A DNA stretch of 64,000 bases from Streptomyces rimosus subsp. rimosus (GCF_000720725.1 NZ_JOCQ01000028.1:1-64000), one strand, 5' to 3'; counted from the first letter of the stretch, positions 1 through 9,555 are shown. Notes: a model not told the origin generated them from the sequence alone. Program-made: numbers and translations.

Positions 1-3000
1 CCCCCGCCCGCCCCGCGCGGGCGCCCGGCCGCCGTGCCCTCGCCCGCCCCCAGCACCTGTCCCGGGCGCTGCGCCCGCTGCGCCGGTTCGAGCCGCACCC
101 GCACCGGCGCGTCACCGACGTGGAGGCGACCGTACGGCTCGCCGCGGAGACCGCGCTGTTCGACGTGGTGTCCCGGCCGGACCTCGAACACCGCTGGTCC
201 GCCGTCCTGTTGGTGGACGACGCGCCCTCGATGCAGGTGTGGAGCCAGCTGGCCGGCGAGCTGCGGGCGGTGCTGGACCGCTGCGGCATCTTCCGGAGCG
301 TGCGCGTGCGCACCCTCGATCCCCGGAAGATGGCTGTCCCGGGGCGGCTGCCGTGGGCCGCGGGCCCCACGCTGACCTTCGTCCTCACCGACGGCACGAG
401 CCCGGGCTGGCGGACCCCCGACGCGGCGCGCGCGGTGCGCGGCTGGGGGCGGTACGGGCCGGTGGCGGTGCTCCACCCGCTGCCGCGGCGGCTGTGGCGC
501 GGCACCGCGCTGGACGCCCAGCCCCGGCTGCTGACCTCGCCTGTCGAGTTCGGCGGGCCGGACCGGACCACCGTCCTGGACCCGCTGACCGGCGAGCCGG
601 ACCCGGAGGCCGAGGAGCCGGGGACGGTGGCACTGCCGGTCGTCCCGCTGACCCCTGGCGGGCTCGGCCAGTGGACCGCGCTGCTCACCCGCCCCGGCGT
701 CCCGCACCTGGTGGACACGGTGCTGCTCGGCGAGGACCCGGAGCAGGACCCGCCGCGCCCCGCCGGGCCGGCCGAGGAACTGGTCGCACACTTCCGCGGC
801 GCGTTCTCGCCCGAGTCCTACCGCCTGGCCGTACGCCTCTCCGCGATCAACCCGCTCACCGTCCCCCTGATGCAGCTGGTACGGGCCGCCACGATGACCG
901 ACGCCGGGCCCACCCAGGTCGCCGAGATCCTCCTCGGCGGGCTGCTGGAACGGGTCACCGACCCGCGCCGGGCGCCCTCCCTCGGCCCGCTCGGCGGGCC
1001 GCTGGGCGCCGGTGCCGGACAGCCGGTCTACAACTTCCGGCCCGGTGTGCGCGAACTCCTCTTCAGCGGCCTGGGCACCCAGCAGTCCCTGGCCGTCGTC
1101 GAGGCGGTCGGCCGCGCCCTGGAGCCGTACATGGGCCGGCTGCCCGACTTCCCCGCGCTGGTCGCCGACGAGACCGGGGAGCTGCGGCTCCAGGAGTCGG
1201 CGCAGGCGTTCGCGGTGCTGGCCAGTCCGGTCCTGGAGCGGCTGGGCGGTGGGGCGGTGGGGGCGGAGCCCGAGGCGGGTGTGGCGTCCGGGCCGTACCC
1301 CACGGTCACCGCGGGACCGGCCGATACGGTGCCGGGCCCGCAGCCGCCGCGCGAAGCAGCCGCCGAGCCCGCCCCTCCTGCCGACCGGTCCCGCCCGGCC
1401 GCACCGGTCCTGTCCGGCGACGCGCCCCGTGAGCCGCTGCGTGCCACCGTCCTCGGCCCCGTGGGGCTGTGGCGGGGAGGCCAGCGGATCGAGGTGCCGG
1501 CCGAGCTGGACCGCACCCTGCTCGCCGCCCTCCTGCTGCACCACGGGGGCGTGGCCACCGACGCCGAACTGATCGGCGCGCTTTGGGGCGGCAGCCCGCC
1601 ACGCGGTGCCCACGCGATGCTGGAACACAGCGTCGCCCGGCTGCGCAAGGCGCTCGGCGAGGACGGACACCTGCTGACCCGGGAGCGCGTCGGCTACGCC
1701 CTGCGCGGTGACGCCGGGACCGAGATCGCCGTGGACCTGGCGCGCGCCGAGGAGTGCGAACGCTCCGCCCGCGCCGCCGGCGAGGCGGGGGACTGGGGCC
1801 GCGCCCGGGTGCTGCTGAGGACGGCCCTCAACCTGTGGGAGGGGGAGCCCCTGGCAGGCCTTTACGGGCCGTACGCGCAGTCCGAACGGCTCCGGCTGCT
1901 CGCATGGCGGCGCACCCTGGTGGAGGACCGCATCGAGACCGAACTCCGCCTGGGCCATTACGCCGAGGTCCAGGCGGAGCTGAACGACCTGTTCGAGCGT
2001 GACCCGTCCCGTACCCGCCTGGCCGAACTGCTCGCGCTCACATGGGATCAGGACGGCACCGGACAGGCGGACGTGTCCGGTACGGCCGAGGAGCCGCCCG
2101 GCCCGGAGCGCGAGCCGCTGCGCATCACCCTGCTCGGGCGGGTGCGGATGCGGCGCGGGGACACGGCTCTGGCGACCGGCTCTCCGCAGCAGCAGGCGCT
2201 GCTGGCCTCGCTCGCGCTGCGCGGTGGCCGCGCCGCCTCCGAGGCCGAACTGATCGAGGCCCTGTGGGGCGACGAGCCGCCGCACGCCGCGCACGCGGCC
2301 CTGCGCACCTACGCGTCCCGGCTGCGCAAGGCCCTCGGCCCGGACGCGGGCGTCCTGGTGAGCGAGGGCGGTGGCTACGCACTGCGTCCTCACGGCGATA
2401 CGGATGTCGCCGTGGACCTGCGCCACGCCGAGGAGCTGGCCGAGACGGCCGCCGAGGCGCGCGCCGCGCGCGACTGGGAGCGCGCCTGGGAAGCGCTGGA
2501 TACGGCCGTCGCCCTGTGGCGGGACGGCGAGCCCCTGGCGGACCTGCCCGGCCCGTATCTGCGGGCGCAGTCCCGGCGGCTGGCCGACCGGCGGCGCACG
2601 CTGATAGAGGACCGTACGGAAATGGAACTGCGGCTCGGCCGCCACGCCGCCGCCGAGGAGGCGCTGACCTGGCTGCTCTACCTGGACCCGGCCCGCGAGC
2701 GCACCCGCGAACTGCTCGGCCGCGCCCTGGCCCACGACGAGCCGGCCTCGCCCGGGCTGCGCAGTCTGCTGCGCGCGGGCCGGTACGGGCCCCGGCAGGA
2801 GCGCGCGGGCGGTGCCCGGCCCGCCGAGGCCCAGCAGCTGGCGGAGCACCTGACCAGGGAGGGGGCCACGGCGCGGACCGCCTGTGTCGTCTCCGGGGGC
2901 GCGGGCGTCGGGAAGACGAGCCTGGCGGCCCAGGTGACCGACGCGGTGCAGGAGCGCTTCCCGGACGGACGGCTCTACGCGATCATGCCGGCGTCCGGCG

Positions 3001-4853
3001 ACCCGGAGGCGGCCGTCGCCCACCTGGCCGCCGCGCTGCTGCGGCAACTGGGCTACCGGGCCGCCGAGATCCCCGGGGACCCCGCCGAACGCCTCGCGTT
3101 CTACGGGGCGGTGGTGCGCGGCCGCCGCCTGATGGTCGTCCTGGACGAGGTGCGCGATGTGGTGCCCGTCCTGCCGCTGCTCCCGGAGGCGCCGGGCGCG
3201 GCGCTGGTCATCGGGCGCGACCGGCCGCCGGCCGGGCTGCCCGGGGTGCTGTCCCTGCACCTGGAGGCCATGAGCGCGGCCGACGCGCTGGACCTCCTCG
3301 CGCTGCGGGTGGGGGAGGAGCGGGTGGCGGCCCGCCGGGCCGCGGCGCGTGCGGCGCTCGAAGCGTGCGGCTGTACGGAGGCCGCGGTCGACGCGGTGGC
3401 GGCGGAACTGATGCTGGAGGGCGGCACGGACCGTACGGCGGCCGAGGCCCTGATCACCGGCACCGCGCTGCGCCTGACCCATGACCTGGCTCCGCGGGCG
3501 CTCGCCGTCTTCCGGCTGCTGGCGCTGCCGGACTGCCCCGACCTGTCCGCGGGCGCGGTGGCAGCCCTGACCGGCAGCGGTCCTGCCGAGGCCCAGGAGG
3601 ATCTGGCCGCCCTGGCGCGGATCGGCCTGATCAAGGTCCCGACGCCGGGCCGCTACCGGCACCGCGAAGCGCTCGCCGCCTTCGCGCAGGAGAACCTGAC
3701 CGCCCACACCTCACCGGCGGACCGCCGGGCGGCGCTGTCCCGGCTGCTGGACTGGTATCTGGTCACGGCCCAGTGGGCGTACGCGCTCGACGCGCCCGAC
3801 GCGTTCCTGCTGGGGCACATCCCCGCCATCACCACCACCGCCACCTCCCCGCGCCTGGCCGACCGCCGGGCCGCCGCGGACTGGTGGACGGCGGAGGGCA
3901 CCGGGGCGCTGTCCCTCGTCCGGCAGACGGCGGAGCTGCCGTACGGCGGCTACGCCGCCCGCGGCGCCGATGTGCTGCTCCTGCTCGACCCGCTGCTGGG
4001 TACGGGGCGTCACACGGAGGCGTACGAGGCCGCAGCGCGGGCGGTGGCCGCGGGGACCGCCGCCGACCGCGACCGGCGTGCGGAGGGGCGCGCCCGGCTG
4101 GCGTGCGCCCGTGCCTGTCTGGTGGCCGAGCGGTTCCACCAGGCGGAGGACGAGGCCCGCCGCGCGTACCGGCTCGGGCTCGACGCGGGCGACCCGGTGA
4201 CCAGCAGCCGCGCCCCGCTGGTGCGCGGCGCGACGGCCTCCGCGCTCGGCAGGGGCGACGCGGAGCAGTACTTCACCCTGGCCATGAGCCACTGCCAGGT
4301 GCAGGGCGACCGGCTCGGCAGGGCCGCGGTTCTGGTGGAGCGGTCCCGCCTGTCCGTACGCGACCGTGCCCCGAAGCGGGGCGCCGAACTCGCCGAGCAG
4401 GCCGTGCGGATCCTCCGGTCGGCCGGACAGGGCCACCGCCTCGGCACGGCCCTGTACTTCCTCGCCGTCGCCCGGGCGGGCGCGGGCTGCCACGAGAACG
4501 CGCTGGCTGCCCTCGAAGAGGCGCTGCCCGCCTTCGAGGCGGCCGGACAGCGGCTCTGGGCGGGCCTGGCGCAGCTCAGGACCGCCGAGTCGCTGCTCGC
4601 CGTCGGCCCCTCCAAGGCCGCGGTCCAGGCGGCGGGGGCCGCGGTGCGGCTCCTCGCGGAGTCGGGCGGCAACCGGCGGTGGGCCGACGGACTGACTCTG
4701 CTGGGGCACGCGTATGACGCCTTCGGGGACACCGAGGAGGCGCATGCGTGCTGGGAGCGGGCCGCCGCGCTGTACGAGGAACTCAAGACGGCCGGGGCGG
4801 CGGGCCCCCGGCCGCGCACGCCCCCGCTGGAGCCGGGCGTGGCCGGGGCGTAG
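1..4853 (+). CDS. SAV_2336-like / tandem BTAD / NB-ARC composite regulator (5' partial)
   Basis: The frame is open to the window edge and reads coherent SAV_2336-type sequence upstream of the first GTG (nt 120), so the gene starts outside the window. Order of parts: SAV_2336-like/vWA-like N-terminus (to about nt 1250; its LLVDDAPSM resembles a MIDAS strand with one Ser replaced by Ala); Pro/Ala linker; OmpR-type winged helix plus BTAD (about 1430-2050); a second winged helix plus BTAD (about 2113-2735); NB-ARC/STAND ATPase with Walker A GGAGVGKTS (near nt 2892) and LMVVLDEV as Walker B; helical TPR-like C-terminus to the stop. The AfsR/SARP-like parts imply ATP-dependent transcription control or signalling. 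The SAV_2336 family often neighbours MoxR-type ATPases. Target unknown. The next gene converges 20 bp away. Confidence 0.85.
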   Translation, partial: PARPARAPGRRALARPQHLSRALRPLRRFEPHPHRRVTDVEATVRLAAETALFDVVSRPDLEHRWSAVLLVDDAPSMQVWSQLAGELRAVLDRCGIFRSVRVRTLDPRKMAVPGRLPWAAGPTLTFVLTDGTSPGWRTPDAARAVRGWGRYGPVAVLHPLPRRLWRGTALDAQPRLLTSPVEFGGPDRTTVLDPLTGEPDPEAEEPGTVALPVVPLTPGGLGQWTALLTRPGVPHLVDTVLLGEDPEQDPPRPAGPAEELVAHFRGAFSPESYRLAVRLSAINPLTVPLMQLVRAATMTDAGPTQVAEILLGGLLERVTDPRRAPSLGPLGGPLGAGAGQPVYNFRPGVRELLFSGLGTQQSLAVVEAVGRALEPYMGRLPDFPALVADETGELRLQESAQAFAVLASPVLERLGGGAVGAEPEAGVASGPYPTVTAGPADTVPGPQPPREAAAEPAPPADRSRPAAPVLSGDAPREPLRATVLGPVGLWRGGQRIEVPAELDRTLLAALLLHHGGVATDAELIGALWGGSPPRGAHAMLEHSVARLRKALGEDGHLLTRERVGYALRGDAGTEIAVDLARAEECERSARAAGEAGDWGRARVLLRTALNLWEGEPLAGLYGPYAQSERLRLLAWRRTLVEDRIETELRLGHYAEVQAELNDLFERDPSRTRLAELLALTWDQDGTGQADVSGTAEEPPGPEREPLRITLLGRVRMRRGDTALATGSPQQQALLASLALRGGRAASEAELIEALWGDEPPHAAHAALRTYASRLRKALGPDAGVLVSEGGGYALRPHGDTDVAVDLRHAEELAETAAEARAARDWERAWEALDTAVALWRDGEPLADLPGPYLRAQSRRLADRRRTLIEDRTEMELRLGRHAAAEEALTWLLYLDPARERTRELLGRALAHDEPASPGLRSLLRAGRYGPRQERAGGARPAEAQQLAEHLTREGATARTACVVSGGAGVGKTSLAAQVTDAVQERFPDGRLYAIMPASGDPEAAVAHLAAALLRQLGYRAAEIPGDPAERLAFYGAVVRGRRLMVVLDEVRDVVPVLPLLPEAPGAALVIGRDRPPAGLPGVLSLHLEAMSAADALDLLALRVGEERVAARRAAARAALEACGCTEAAVDAVAAELMLEGGTDRTAAEALITGTALRLTHDLAPRALAVFRLLALPDCPDLSAGAVAALTGSGPAEAQEDLAALARIGLIKVPTPGRYRHREALAAFAQENLTAHTSPADRRAALSRLLDWYLVTAQWAYALDAPDAFLLGHIPAITTTATSPRLADRRAAADWWTAEGTGALSLVRQTAELPYGGYAARGADVLLLLDPLLGTGRHTEAYEAAARAVAAGTAADRDRRAEGRARLACARACLVAERFHQAEDEARRAYRLGLDAGDPVTSSRAPLVRGATASALGRGDAEQYFTLAMSHCQVQGDRLGRAAVLVERSRLSVRDRAPKRGAELAEQAVRILRSAGQGHRLGTALYFLAVARAGAGCHENALAALEEALPAFEAAGQRLWAGLAQLRTAESLLAVGPSKAAVQAAGAAVRLLAESGGNRRWADGLTLLGHAYDAFGDTEEAHACWERAAALYEELKTAGAAGPRPRTPPLEPGVAGA

Positions 4854-4873
4854 CCGCGGCGGTACGAGGCGCG

Positions 4874-5728
4874 TTACGCCGGGCCGTGCCCGTCCGCGCC
4901 CGCGAACGCGGCCAGCGCCGCCGCCAGTTCGGCCGGCGCGTCCTCCTGCACGAGGTGCCCGGCCCCCTCGAACAGGTGCAGGCGGGCGCCCGGGACGGCC
5001 GCCGCCAGCTCGTGCGCCCAGCCGACGGGCAGCCAGGTGTCCTCGGCTCCCCAGCACACCAGCGTCGGCACGGTGAGTTCGCCGAGCCGCCCGTCGAGGT
5101 CCTTGGTGAGGTCCAGTCCGTTCTGCTCGATCTGCCGGTAGAAGGCGGCCTGCCCGACCTCGGTGCACCACGGTTCGACGAGCCGTTCCAGGGTGGCCGG
5201 GTGCAGTCCGGGGTGACTGCCCGAGCCGATGTACTCGGTCACCAGCGCCCGGTGCAGCCCCGCGGGCAGCCGGCCGAACACGTCCGGGTGGCTGCCGAGC
5301 AGGCGGTACGTGGGGGAGCCCCAGCCGGTGAGCGCCACCGCGTTGAGCAGGGCGAGGCGCCGGTAGCGCACGCCGTGCACGAGGTGGGCCCGCAGCGCCA
5401 CGTAGCCGCCGAAGTCGTGTGCGACCACGGTGGGTTCGCGGGTGTCCAGGCCCCAGTGCGCGAACAGTTCGGTGAGGACCTCGGCCTGCTTGGCGAGGGA
5501 GACGTCCTGCCCGGTGGCCATCTCGGAGTCGCCGTAGCCCGGCATGTCCCAGACGTACACCTGGAACCGCCCGGCCAGTGCCCGTGCGACGTCCCGCCAG
5601 ATGTAGGAGGAGAACGGCGTCCCGTGCAGCAGGACCAGGGGCGGCGCGCCGTCCTCCCCGAACGCGGTCCAGCGCACGGCGCCGGCGGAGCTGCGGTACG
5701 TACGGTCCAGTCGCCACTGCTGTGTCAT
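4874..5728 (-). CDS. Alpha/beta hydrolase (haloalkane dehalogenase/epoxide hydrolase-like)
   Basis: A 284-residue alpha/beta-hydrolase. It shows the oxyanion HGTPFS motif (after LVLLHGTP), WDMPGYGDSE, a nucleophile elbow at VAHDFGGY (Asp nucleophile as in dehalogenases and epoxide hydrolases, not Ser), a late acidic region near CWGAEDTW and the catalytic His in EGAGHLVQED. The Asp in HDFGG suggests a covalent aspartyl intermediate, but substrate cannot be told. Start: ATG at 5728 is preferred; an in-frame GTG at 5746 overlaps the only AAGGAG sequence and would lack spacing. It converges on the large regulator and its 5' end faces the cysteine desulfurase, so the intergenic stretch holds divergent promoters. 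Confidence 0.85.
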   Translation of the reverse strand: MTQQWRLDRTYRSSAGAVRWTAFGEDGAPPLVLLHGTPFSSYIWRDVARALAGRFQVYVWDMPGYGDSEMATGQDVSLAKQAEVLTELFAHWGLDTREPTVVAHDFGGYVALRAHLVHGVRYRRLALLNAVALTGWGSPTYRLLGSHPDVFGRLPAGLHRALVTEYIGSGSHPGLHPATLERLVEPWCTEVGQAAFYRQIEQNGLDLTKDLDGRLGELTVPTLVCWGAEDTWLPVGWAHELAAAVPGARLHLFEGAGHLVQEDAPAELAAALAAFAGADGHGPA

Positions 5729-5891
5729 GACCGTAACGCTAGACACTCCTTACAGGGTTGTCGAGGGGTTTCCCCGAACCCGTGCCGGCCCGCCCGGCGG
5801 CCCCGGACGCGCGGGCACGGCGGGGGAGTGGGGGCGAGCCCCCACGCGCTCGGCATGCGCCCCCGCGCCTGCTCGTAGAATCGTGCGCACC

Positions 5892-7061
5892 ATGGTTTAC
5901 CTCGACCACGCCGCCACCACCCCGATGCTTCCGGAGGCGGTGCAGGCGATGACCGCCCAGCTGACCGTCACCGGCAACGCGTCCTCGTTGCACGCCGCGG
6001 GCCGGCGGGCCCGGCGCACCGTCGAGGAGGCGCGGGAATCCCTCGCCTCCGCGCTCGGCGCGCGCCCCAGTGAGGTGGTCCTCACCGCGGGCGGCACCGA
6101 AGCCGACAACCTCGCGGTCAAGGGCCTGTACTGGGCCCGCCGGGACGCCGACCCGGCCCGCACCCGCGTCCTCGCCAGCCCCGTCGAACACCACGCCGTC
6201 CTGGACGCGGTGGAATGGCTCGCCGAGCACGAGGGCGCGCGCGTCGAATGGCTGCCCGTCGACGCGTACGGGCGGGTGCACGCCGACGCGCTGCGCGAGG
6301 CCATCGCCCGCAACCCCGACGATGTCGCCCTGGCCACCGTGATGTGGGCCAACAACGAGATCGGCACGATCATGCCGGTCCGCGAACTGGCCGCGGTGGC
6401 AGCGGAGTTCGACGTTCCGCTGCACGCCGACGCGGTCCAGGCGTTCGGGCAGGTGGAGGTGGACTTCGCCGCCTCGGGACTGGCCGCGATGACCGTCTCC
6501 GCGCACAAGATCGGCGGACCGTACGGGGTCGGCGCGCTGCTCCTGCGGCGCGAGTACGCGCCCGTCCCGGTGCTGCACGGCGGCGGCCAGGAGCGGCAGG
6601 TGCGCTCCGGCACGCTGGACACCCCCGGCATCGCCGCCTTCGCCGCCGCCGCCCGGCACGCCGTCGCGCACCGCGAGGAGTTCGCCCGGGACATCGGCGC
6701 CCTGCGGGACGACCTGGTCAAGGCGGTACGCGCGGCGGCTCCCGACGCGGTCCTCGGCGGCGACCCGGACCCGGCGGGGCGGCTCCCCGCCAACGCGCAC
6801 TTCTCCTTCCCCGGCTGCGAGGGCGACTCCCTGCTGCTCCTCCTGGACGCCCAGGGCATCGCCTGCTCCACCGGCTCCGCCTGCACCGCGGGGGTCGCCC
6901 AGCCCAGCCACGTCCTGCTCGCCACGGGTACGGACGCGGACCTGGCCCGCGGCACGCTCAGGTTCTCGCTCGGGCACACGTCCACCGAGGCGGACGTGGC
7001 GGCGCTGGCCGAGGCGATCGGGCCGGTGGTGGAACGGGCGCGCAGCGCGGGCCTGAGCTGA
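5892..7061 (+). CDS. Cysteine desulfurase (NifS/IscS-like)
   Basis: A 389-residue class V aminotransferase-fold PLP enzyme that removes sulfur from cysteine as an enzyme-bound persulfide. It begins MVYLDHAATTPM, the family N-terminus. The PLP lysine is K206 in SAHKIGGPYG and the catalytic Cys is C331 in CSTGSACTAG. The frame is open upstream to 5727, but only ATG 5892 gives the family start. TAGAAT at 5876-5881 is a likely -10, giving a leader of only a few nucleotides. MnmA lies 1.4 kb downstream on the same strand, so this enzyme likely supplies sulfur for tRNA 2-thiouridine synthesis; it may also serve other sulfur acceptors. Confidence 0.95.
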   Translation: MVYLDHAATTPMLPEAVQAMTAQLTVTGNASSLHAAGRRARRTVEEARESLASALGARPSEVVLTAGGTEADNLAVKGLYWARRDADPARTRVLASPVEHHAVLDAVEWLAEHEGARVEWLPVDAYGRVHADALREAIARNPDDVALATVMWANNEIGTIMPVRELAAVAAEFDVPLHADAVQAFGQVEVDFAASGLAAMTVSAHKIGGPYGVGALLLRREYAPVPVLHGGGQERQVRSGTLDTPGIAAFAAAARHAVAHREEFARDIGALRDDLVKAVRAAAPDAVLGGDPDPAGRLPANAHFSFPGCEGDSLLLLLDAQGIACSTGSACTAGVAQPSHVLLATGTDADLARGTLRFSLGHTSTEADVAALAEAIGPVVERARSAGLS

Positions 7062-7074
7062 GGCGCGTGCCTGG

Positions 7075-7629
7075 TCACCGGAGCATGCCGGCCACGGCCT
7101 GGACGAGCAGCCGCCAGGACGGCTCGGCGCCGGTGCCGAAGGCCGTGGCGAGGACGTAACCGACCGCGGCGTCCTCGCGCAGCGGCGGCGCCACGTCCGG
7201 GTGCCAGTCGGCCCACACGTGCCCGGCGCCGTCCGAGGAGAAGTCCGCGATCCGGCGGCCGTCCTTGACCAGCCGGCTGCCGCCCGGCGAGTCCGGCAGC
7301 AGCCGGTAGAGGATGCCGCCGTAGATCACGTCCACCCGGTGGGAGCGCCGGGCCAGCCGTCCCCCGCCGGGGGTGATGTGCCCGGGGTGGCCGTCGACGG
7401 TCAGCCGGAGGGCCGTGGCGTCGCGGGTGCCGAACGGTAGAGACCTGGCCGGGACGGCCTCCGGCGCCCGGCGCAGCTCGGCCGTCGGCACCCGCTCGCC
7501 GTGCACCGTCAGCCGGCCCGCCGCCGCGTCCAGGTCCAGGCCGATCCGGCCGAAGACGCGGTCCTCGGCGGAACCGGGGCCCGGCCCGTGGCCCGTGCGC
7601 CCGGCGGCCGGGGCTCTGTCGTACGCCAT
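7075..7629 (-). CDS. Conserved hypothetical protein
   Basis: A 184-residue cytosolic-looking protein with no signal peptide or membrane segment. I do not recognise a family. After a Gly/Pro-rich N-terminus there is a beta-rich region (FGRIGLDLDAAAGRLTV, HRVDVIYGGILYRLLPDS) and a conserved-looking WADWHPDVAPPL. Codon bias is normal for the window and the frame does not look like an antisense shadow, since the opposite strand has no competing gene. It lies head to tail with the upstream amidase gene (48 bp), so the two may be co-transcribed. The stop lies 13 bp from the convergent cysteine desulfurase stop. Confidence 0.65.
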   Translation of the reverse strand: MAYDRAPAAGRTGHGPGPGSAEDRVFGRIGLDLDAAAGRLTVHGERVPTAELRRAPEAVPARSLPFGTRDATALRLTVDGHPGHITPGGGRLARRSHRVDVIYGGILYRLLPDSPGGSRLVKDGRRIADFSSDGAGHVWADWHPDVAPPLREDAAVGYVLATAFGTGAEPSWRLLVQAVAGMLR

Positions 7630-7677
7630 GAGAGGTCCGTTCCACGTGGGGCGCGGCGGCGCCGGGGCGCGCCCCCG

Positions 7678-8376
7678 TCACGCCCCCGTCGCCGGGGACG
7701 GGCGGCGCAGTTCGGCGCGTACCAGGTCCAGGTACAGCCGCCAGTTCCAGTGTGGCCCGGGATCGGTGTGGTCGGTGCCCGGTACCTCCACATGGCCCAC
7801 GATGTGCTGCCGGTCGGCGGGGAAGCCGTAGCGGCGGCAGATCCCGGCGGTCAGCCGCGCCGATGATGCGTACATGGCAGGTGTGAAGGAGGCCGGGCGG
7901 TCCACGAAGCCCTCGTGCTCGATGCCGATGCTGCGCTCGTTGTACGCGCGGTTGCCCGCGTGGTACGCCACGTCCAGCTCCCGGACCGTCTGCGCCACCA
8001 GCCCGTCCTTGCGCACCACGTAATGCGCGGCGGCGCCGTGCATCGGGCTCTGGAAGACGCGCAGGGCGTCCGTGTAGCCGCCCTGGACGACATGGATCAC
8101 GACCCGGTCGATCGTGTAATCGTCCGGGCGGTCGGCCTGGCGCCAGTTCGCCGGGGCGGCCGGGACCCAGCGCGCGGAGGTGTAGTCCACCGCGCCGTCC
8201 GTCCGCGGCTTCTTGCGGCCCGGCAGCCGCCACCACCAGCGCGCCGCCTCGTCGTGCAGCGCGTACACGGCACCGCCTGCCAGGACCGTACCGGCGCCGC
8301 CGAGCAGCAGGGCGCGTCTGCTGAACCCCTGGCCGTCACCGCCGCCGGCCCGGCCGGCTTCCCCCGCGTCTCCCAT
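7678..8376 (-). CDS. Twin-arginine exported N-acetylmuramoyl-L-alanine amidase (Amidase_2/PGRP)
   Basis: A 232-residue peptidoglycan amidase expected to cleave the lactyl-peptide bond of muropeptides outside the membrane. The N-terminus has a Tat signal (FSRRALLLGG then a hydrophobic stretch ending near AVYALHDEA). The Amidase_2 domain spans about residues 75-225, with the His-containing strand DRVVIHVVQGG, SPMHGAAAHYVVRKDG, AYHAGN, SIGIEHEG and the later metal-site region GHVEVPG and HTDPGPHWNW. The frame is open far upstream, antisense to mnmA; ATG 8376 gives a compact Tat signal. It is divergent from mnmA over 54 bp, so their promoters must overlap. Confidence 0.9.
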   Translation of the reverse strand: MGDAGEAGRAGGGDGQGFSRRALLLGGAGTVLAGGAVYALHDEAARWWWRLPGRKKPRTDGAVDYTSARWVPAAPANWRQADRPDDYTIDRVVIHVVQGGYTDALRVFQSPMHGAAAHYVVRKDGLVAQTVRELDVAYHAGNRAYNERSIGIEHEGFVDRPASFTPAMYASSARLTAGICRRYGFPADRQHIVGHVEVPGTDHTDPGPHWNWRLYLDLVRAELRRPSPATGA

Positions 8377-8430
8377 GCGCTGCACAACGCTTGGGGGCCC
8401 GTCACTGGTTCCGTCTACCCTGGAGTGGTT

Positions 8431-9555
8431 ATGACGACTGACGCTCCCCGCCGCCTCCGCGTGCTCGCCGCCATGTCCGGCGGTGTCGACTCCGCCGTCG
8501 CCGCCGCCCGCGCCGCCGAGGCGGGCCACGACGTGACCGGCGTGCACCTCGCGCTCTCCGAGAACCCGAAGTCCTTCCGCACCGGCGCCCGCGGCTGCTG
8601 CACCATCGAGGACTCGCACGACGCGCGCCGCGCCGCCGACGTCATCGGCATCCCGTTCTACGTCTGGGACCTCGCCGAACGCTTCCGCGAGGACGTGGTC
8701 GAGGACTTCTTCGCGGAGTACGAGGCGGGCCGCACGCCCAACCCCTGCCTGCGCTGCAACGAGAAGATCAAGTTCGCCGCGCTGCTGGACAAGGCGCTCG
8801 CCCTCGGCTTCGACGCGGTCTGCACCGGCCACTACGCGACGATCGTGGAGCGCCCCGACGGCGGCCGCGAGCTGCACCGCGCCTCCGACATGGCCAAGGA
8901 CCAGTCGTACGTCCTCGGCGTGCTCGACGACCAGCAGCTGGCGCACGCCATGTTCCCGCTCGGCGACACGCTCACCACCAAGGCGGAGATCCGCGAGGAG
9001 GCGGCCCGGCGCGGCCTGTTCGTCGCCAAGAAGCCGGACAGCCACGACATCTGCTTCATCGCCGACGGCGACACCCAGGGCTTCCTGGCCAAGCGGCTCG
9101 GCCGCGCCGAGGGCGACATCGTCGACGAGTCCGGCACCAAGGTCGGCACCCACGAGGGCGCCTACGGCTTCACCATCGGCCAGCGCAAGGGCCTGCGCAT
9201 CGGCACCCCGGCCCCGGACGGCAAGCCGCGCTACGTCCTGGACATCTCCCCGGTCGACAACACCGTCACGGTGGGCCCGGCCGAGTCCCTGGACGTGACC
9301 GCGCTGACCGCCGTACGCCCCCGCTGGTGCGGCGCCGCGCCGACCGGCCCCGGCACCTACACCGCCCAGCTGCGCGCCCACGGCGGCGAGACCGAGGTCA
9401 CCGCCGAGCCGGCCGACGGCGGGCTGCTCGTCACTTTCACCGAGCCGGTCCGCGGCGTGGCCCCCGGCCAGGCGATCGTGCTGTACGACGGCACGCGGGT
9501 GGTGGGGTCGGCGACGATCGCGACGACGGACCGCGCCCGGGTGCGGATCCCCTGA
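8431..9555 (+). CDS. mnmA: tRNA-specific 2-thiouridylase MnmA
   Basis: A 374-residue enzyme that uses ATP to adenylate U34 of Lys/Glu/Gln tRNAs and inserts sulfur relayed from a cysteine desulfurase. It has the PP-loop SGGVDSAVAAA near residue 15, the catalytic pair C106 (in NPCLRCNEKIKF) and C208 (in HDICFIADGD), and the tRNA-binding/beta-barrel C-terminal domain. The length matches the family. ATG 8431 follows TACCCT (8416-8421), a likely -10 nine bases upstream, so the mRNA is nearly leaderless. The cysteine desulfurase upstream on the same strand is the probable sulfur donor. Confidence 0.97.
   Translation: MTTDAPRRLRVLAAMSGGVDSAVAAARAAEAGHDVTGVHLALSENPKSFRTGARGCCTIEDSHDARRAADVIGIPFYVWDLAERFREDVVEDFFAEYEAGRTPNPCLRCNEKIKFAALLDKALALGFDAVCTGHYATIVERPDGGRELHRASDMAKDQSYVLGVLDDQQLAHAMFPLGDTLTTKAEIREEAARRGLFVAKKPDSHDICFIADGDTQGFLAKRLGRAEGDIVDESGTKVGTHEGAYGFTIGQRKGLRIGTPAPDGKPRYVLDISPVDNTVTVGPAESLDVTALTAVRPRWCGAAPTGPGTYTAQLRAHGGETEVTAEPADGGLLVTFTEPVRGVAPGQAIVLYDGTRVVGSATIATTDRARVRIP

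Noticed and set aside
3711..5717. 668-codon frame on the minus strand over the large regulator and the hydrolase
   Set aside because: It is a high-GC shadow frame rich in Arg/Gly/Pro with no domain; it conflicts with two well-supported genes.
5897..8236. 779-codon minus-strand frame
   Set aside because: It runs antisense through the cysteine desulfurase. Only other-frame genes (7075-7629 and the amidase) are supported in this stretch.
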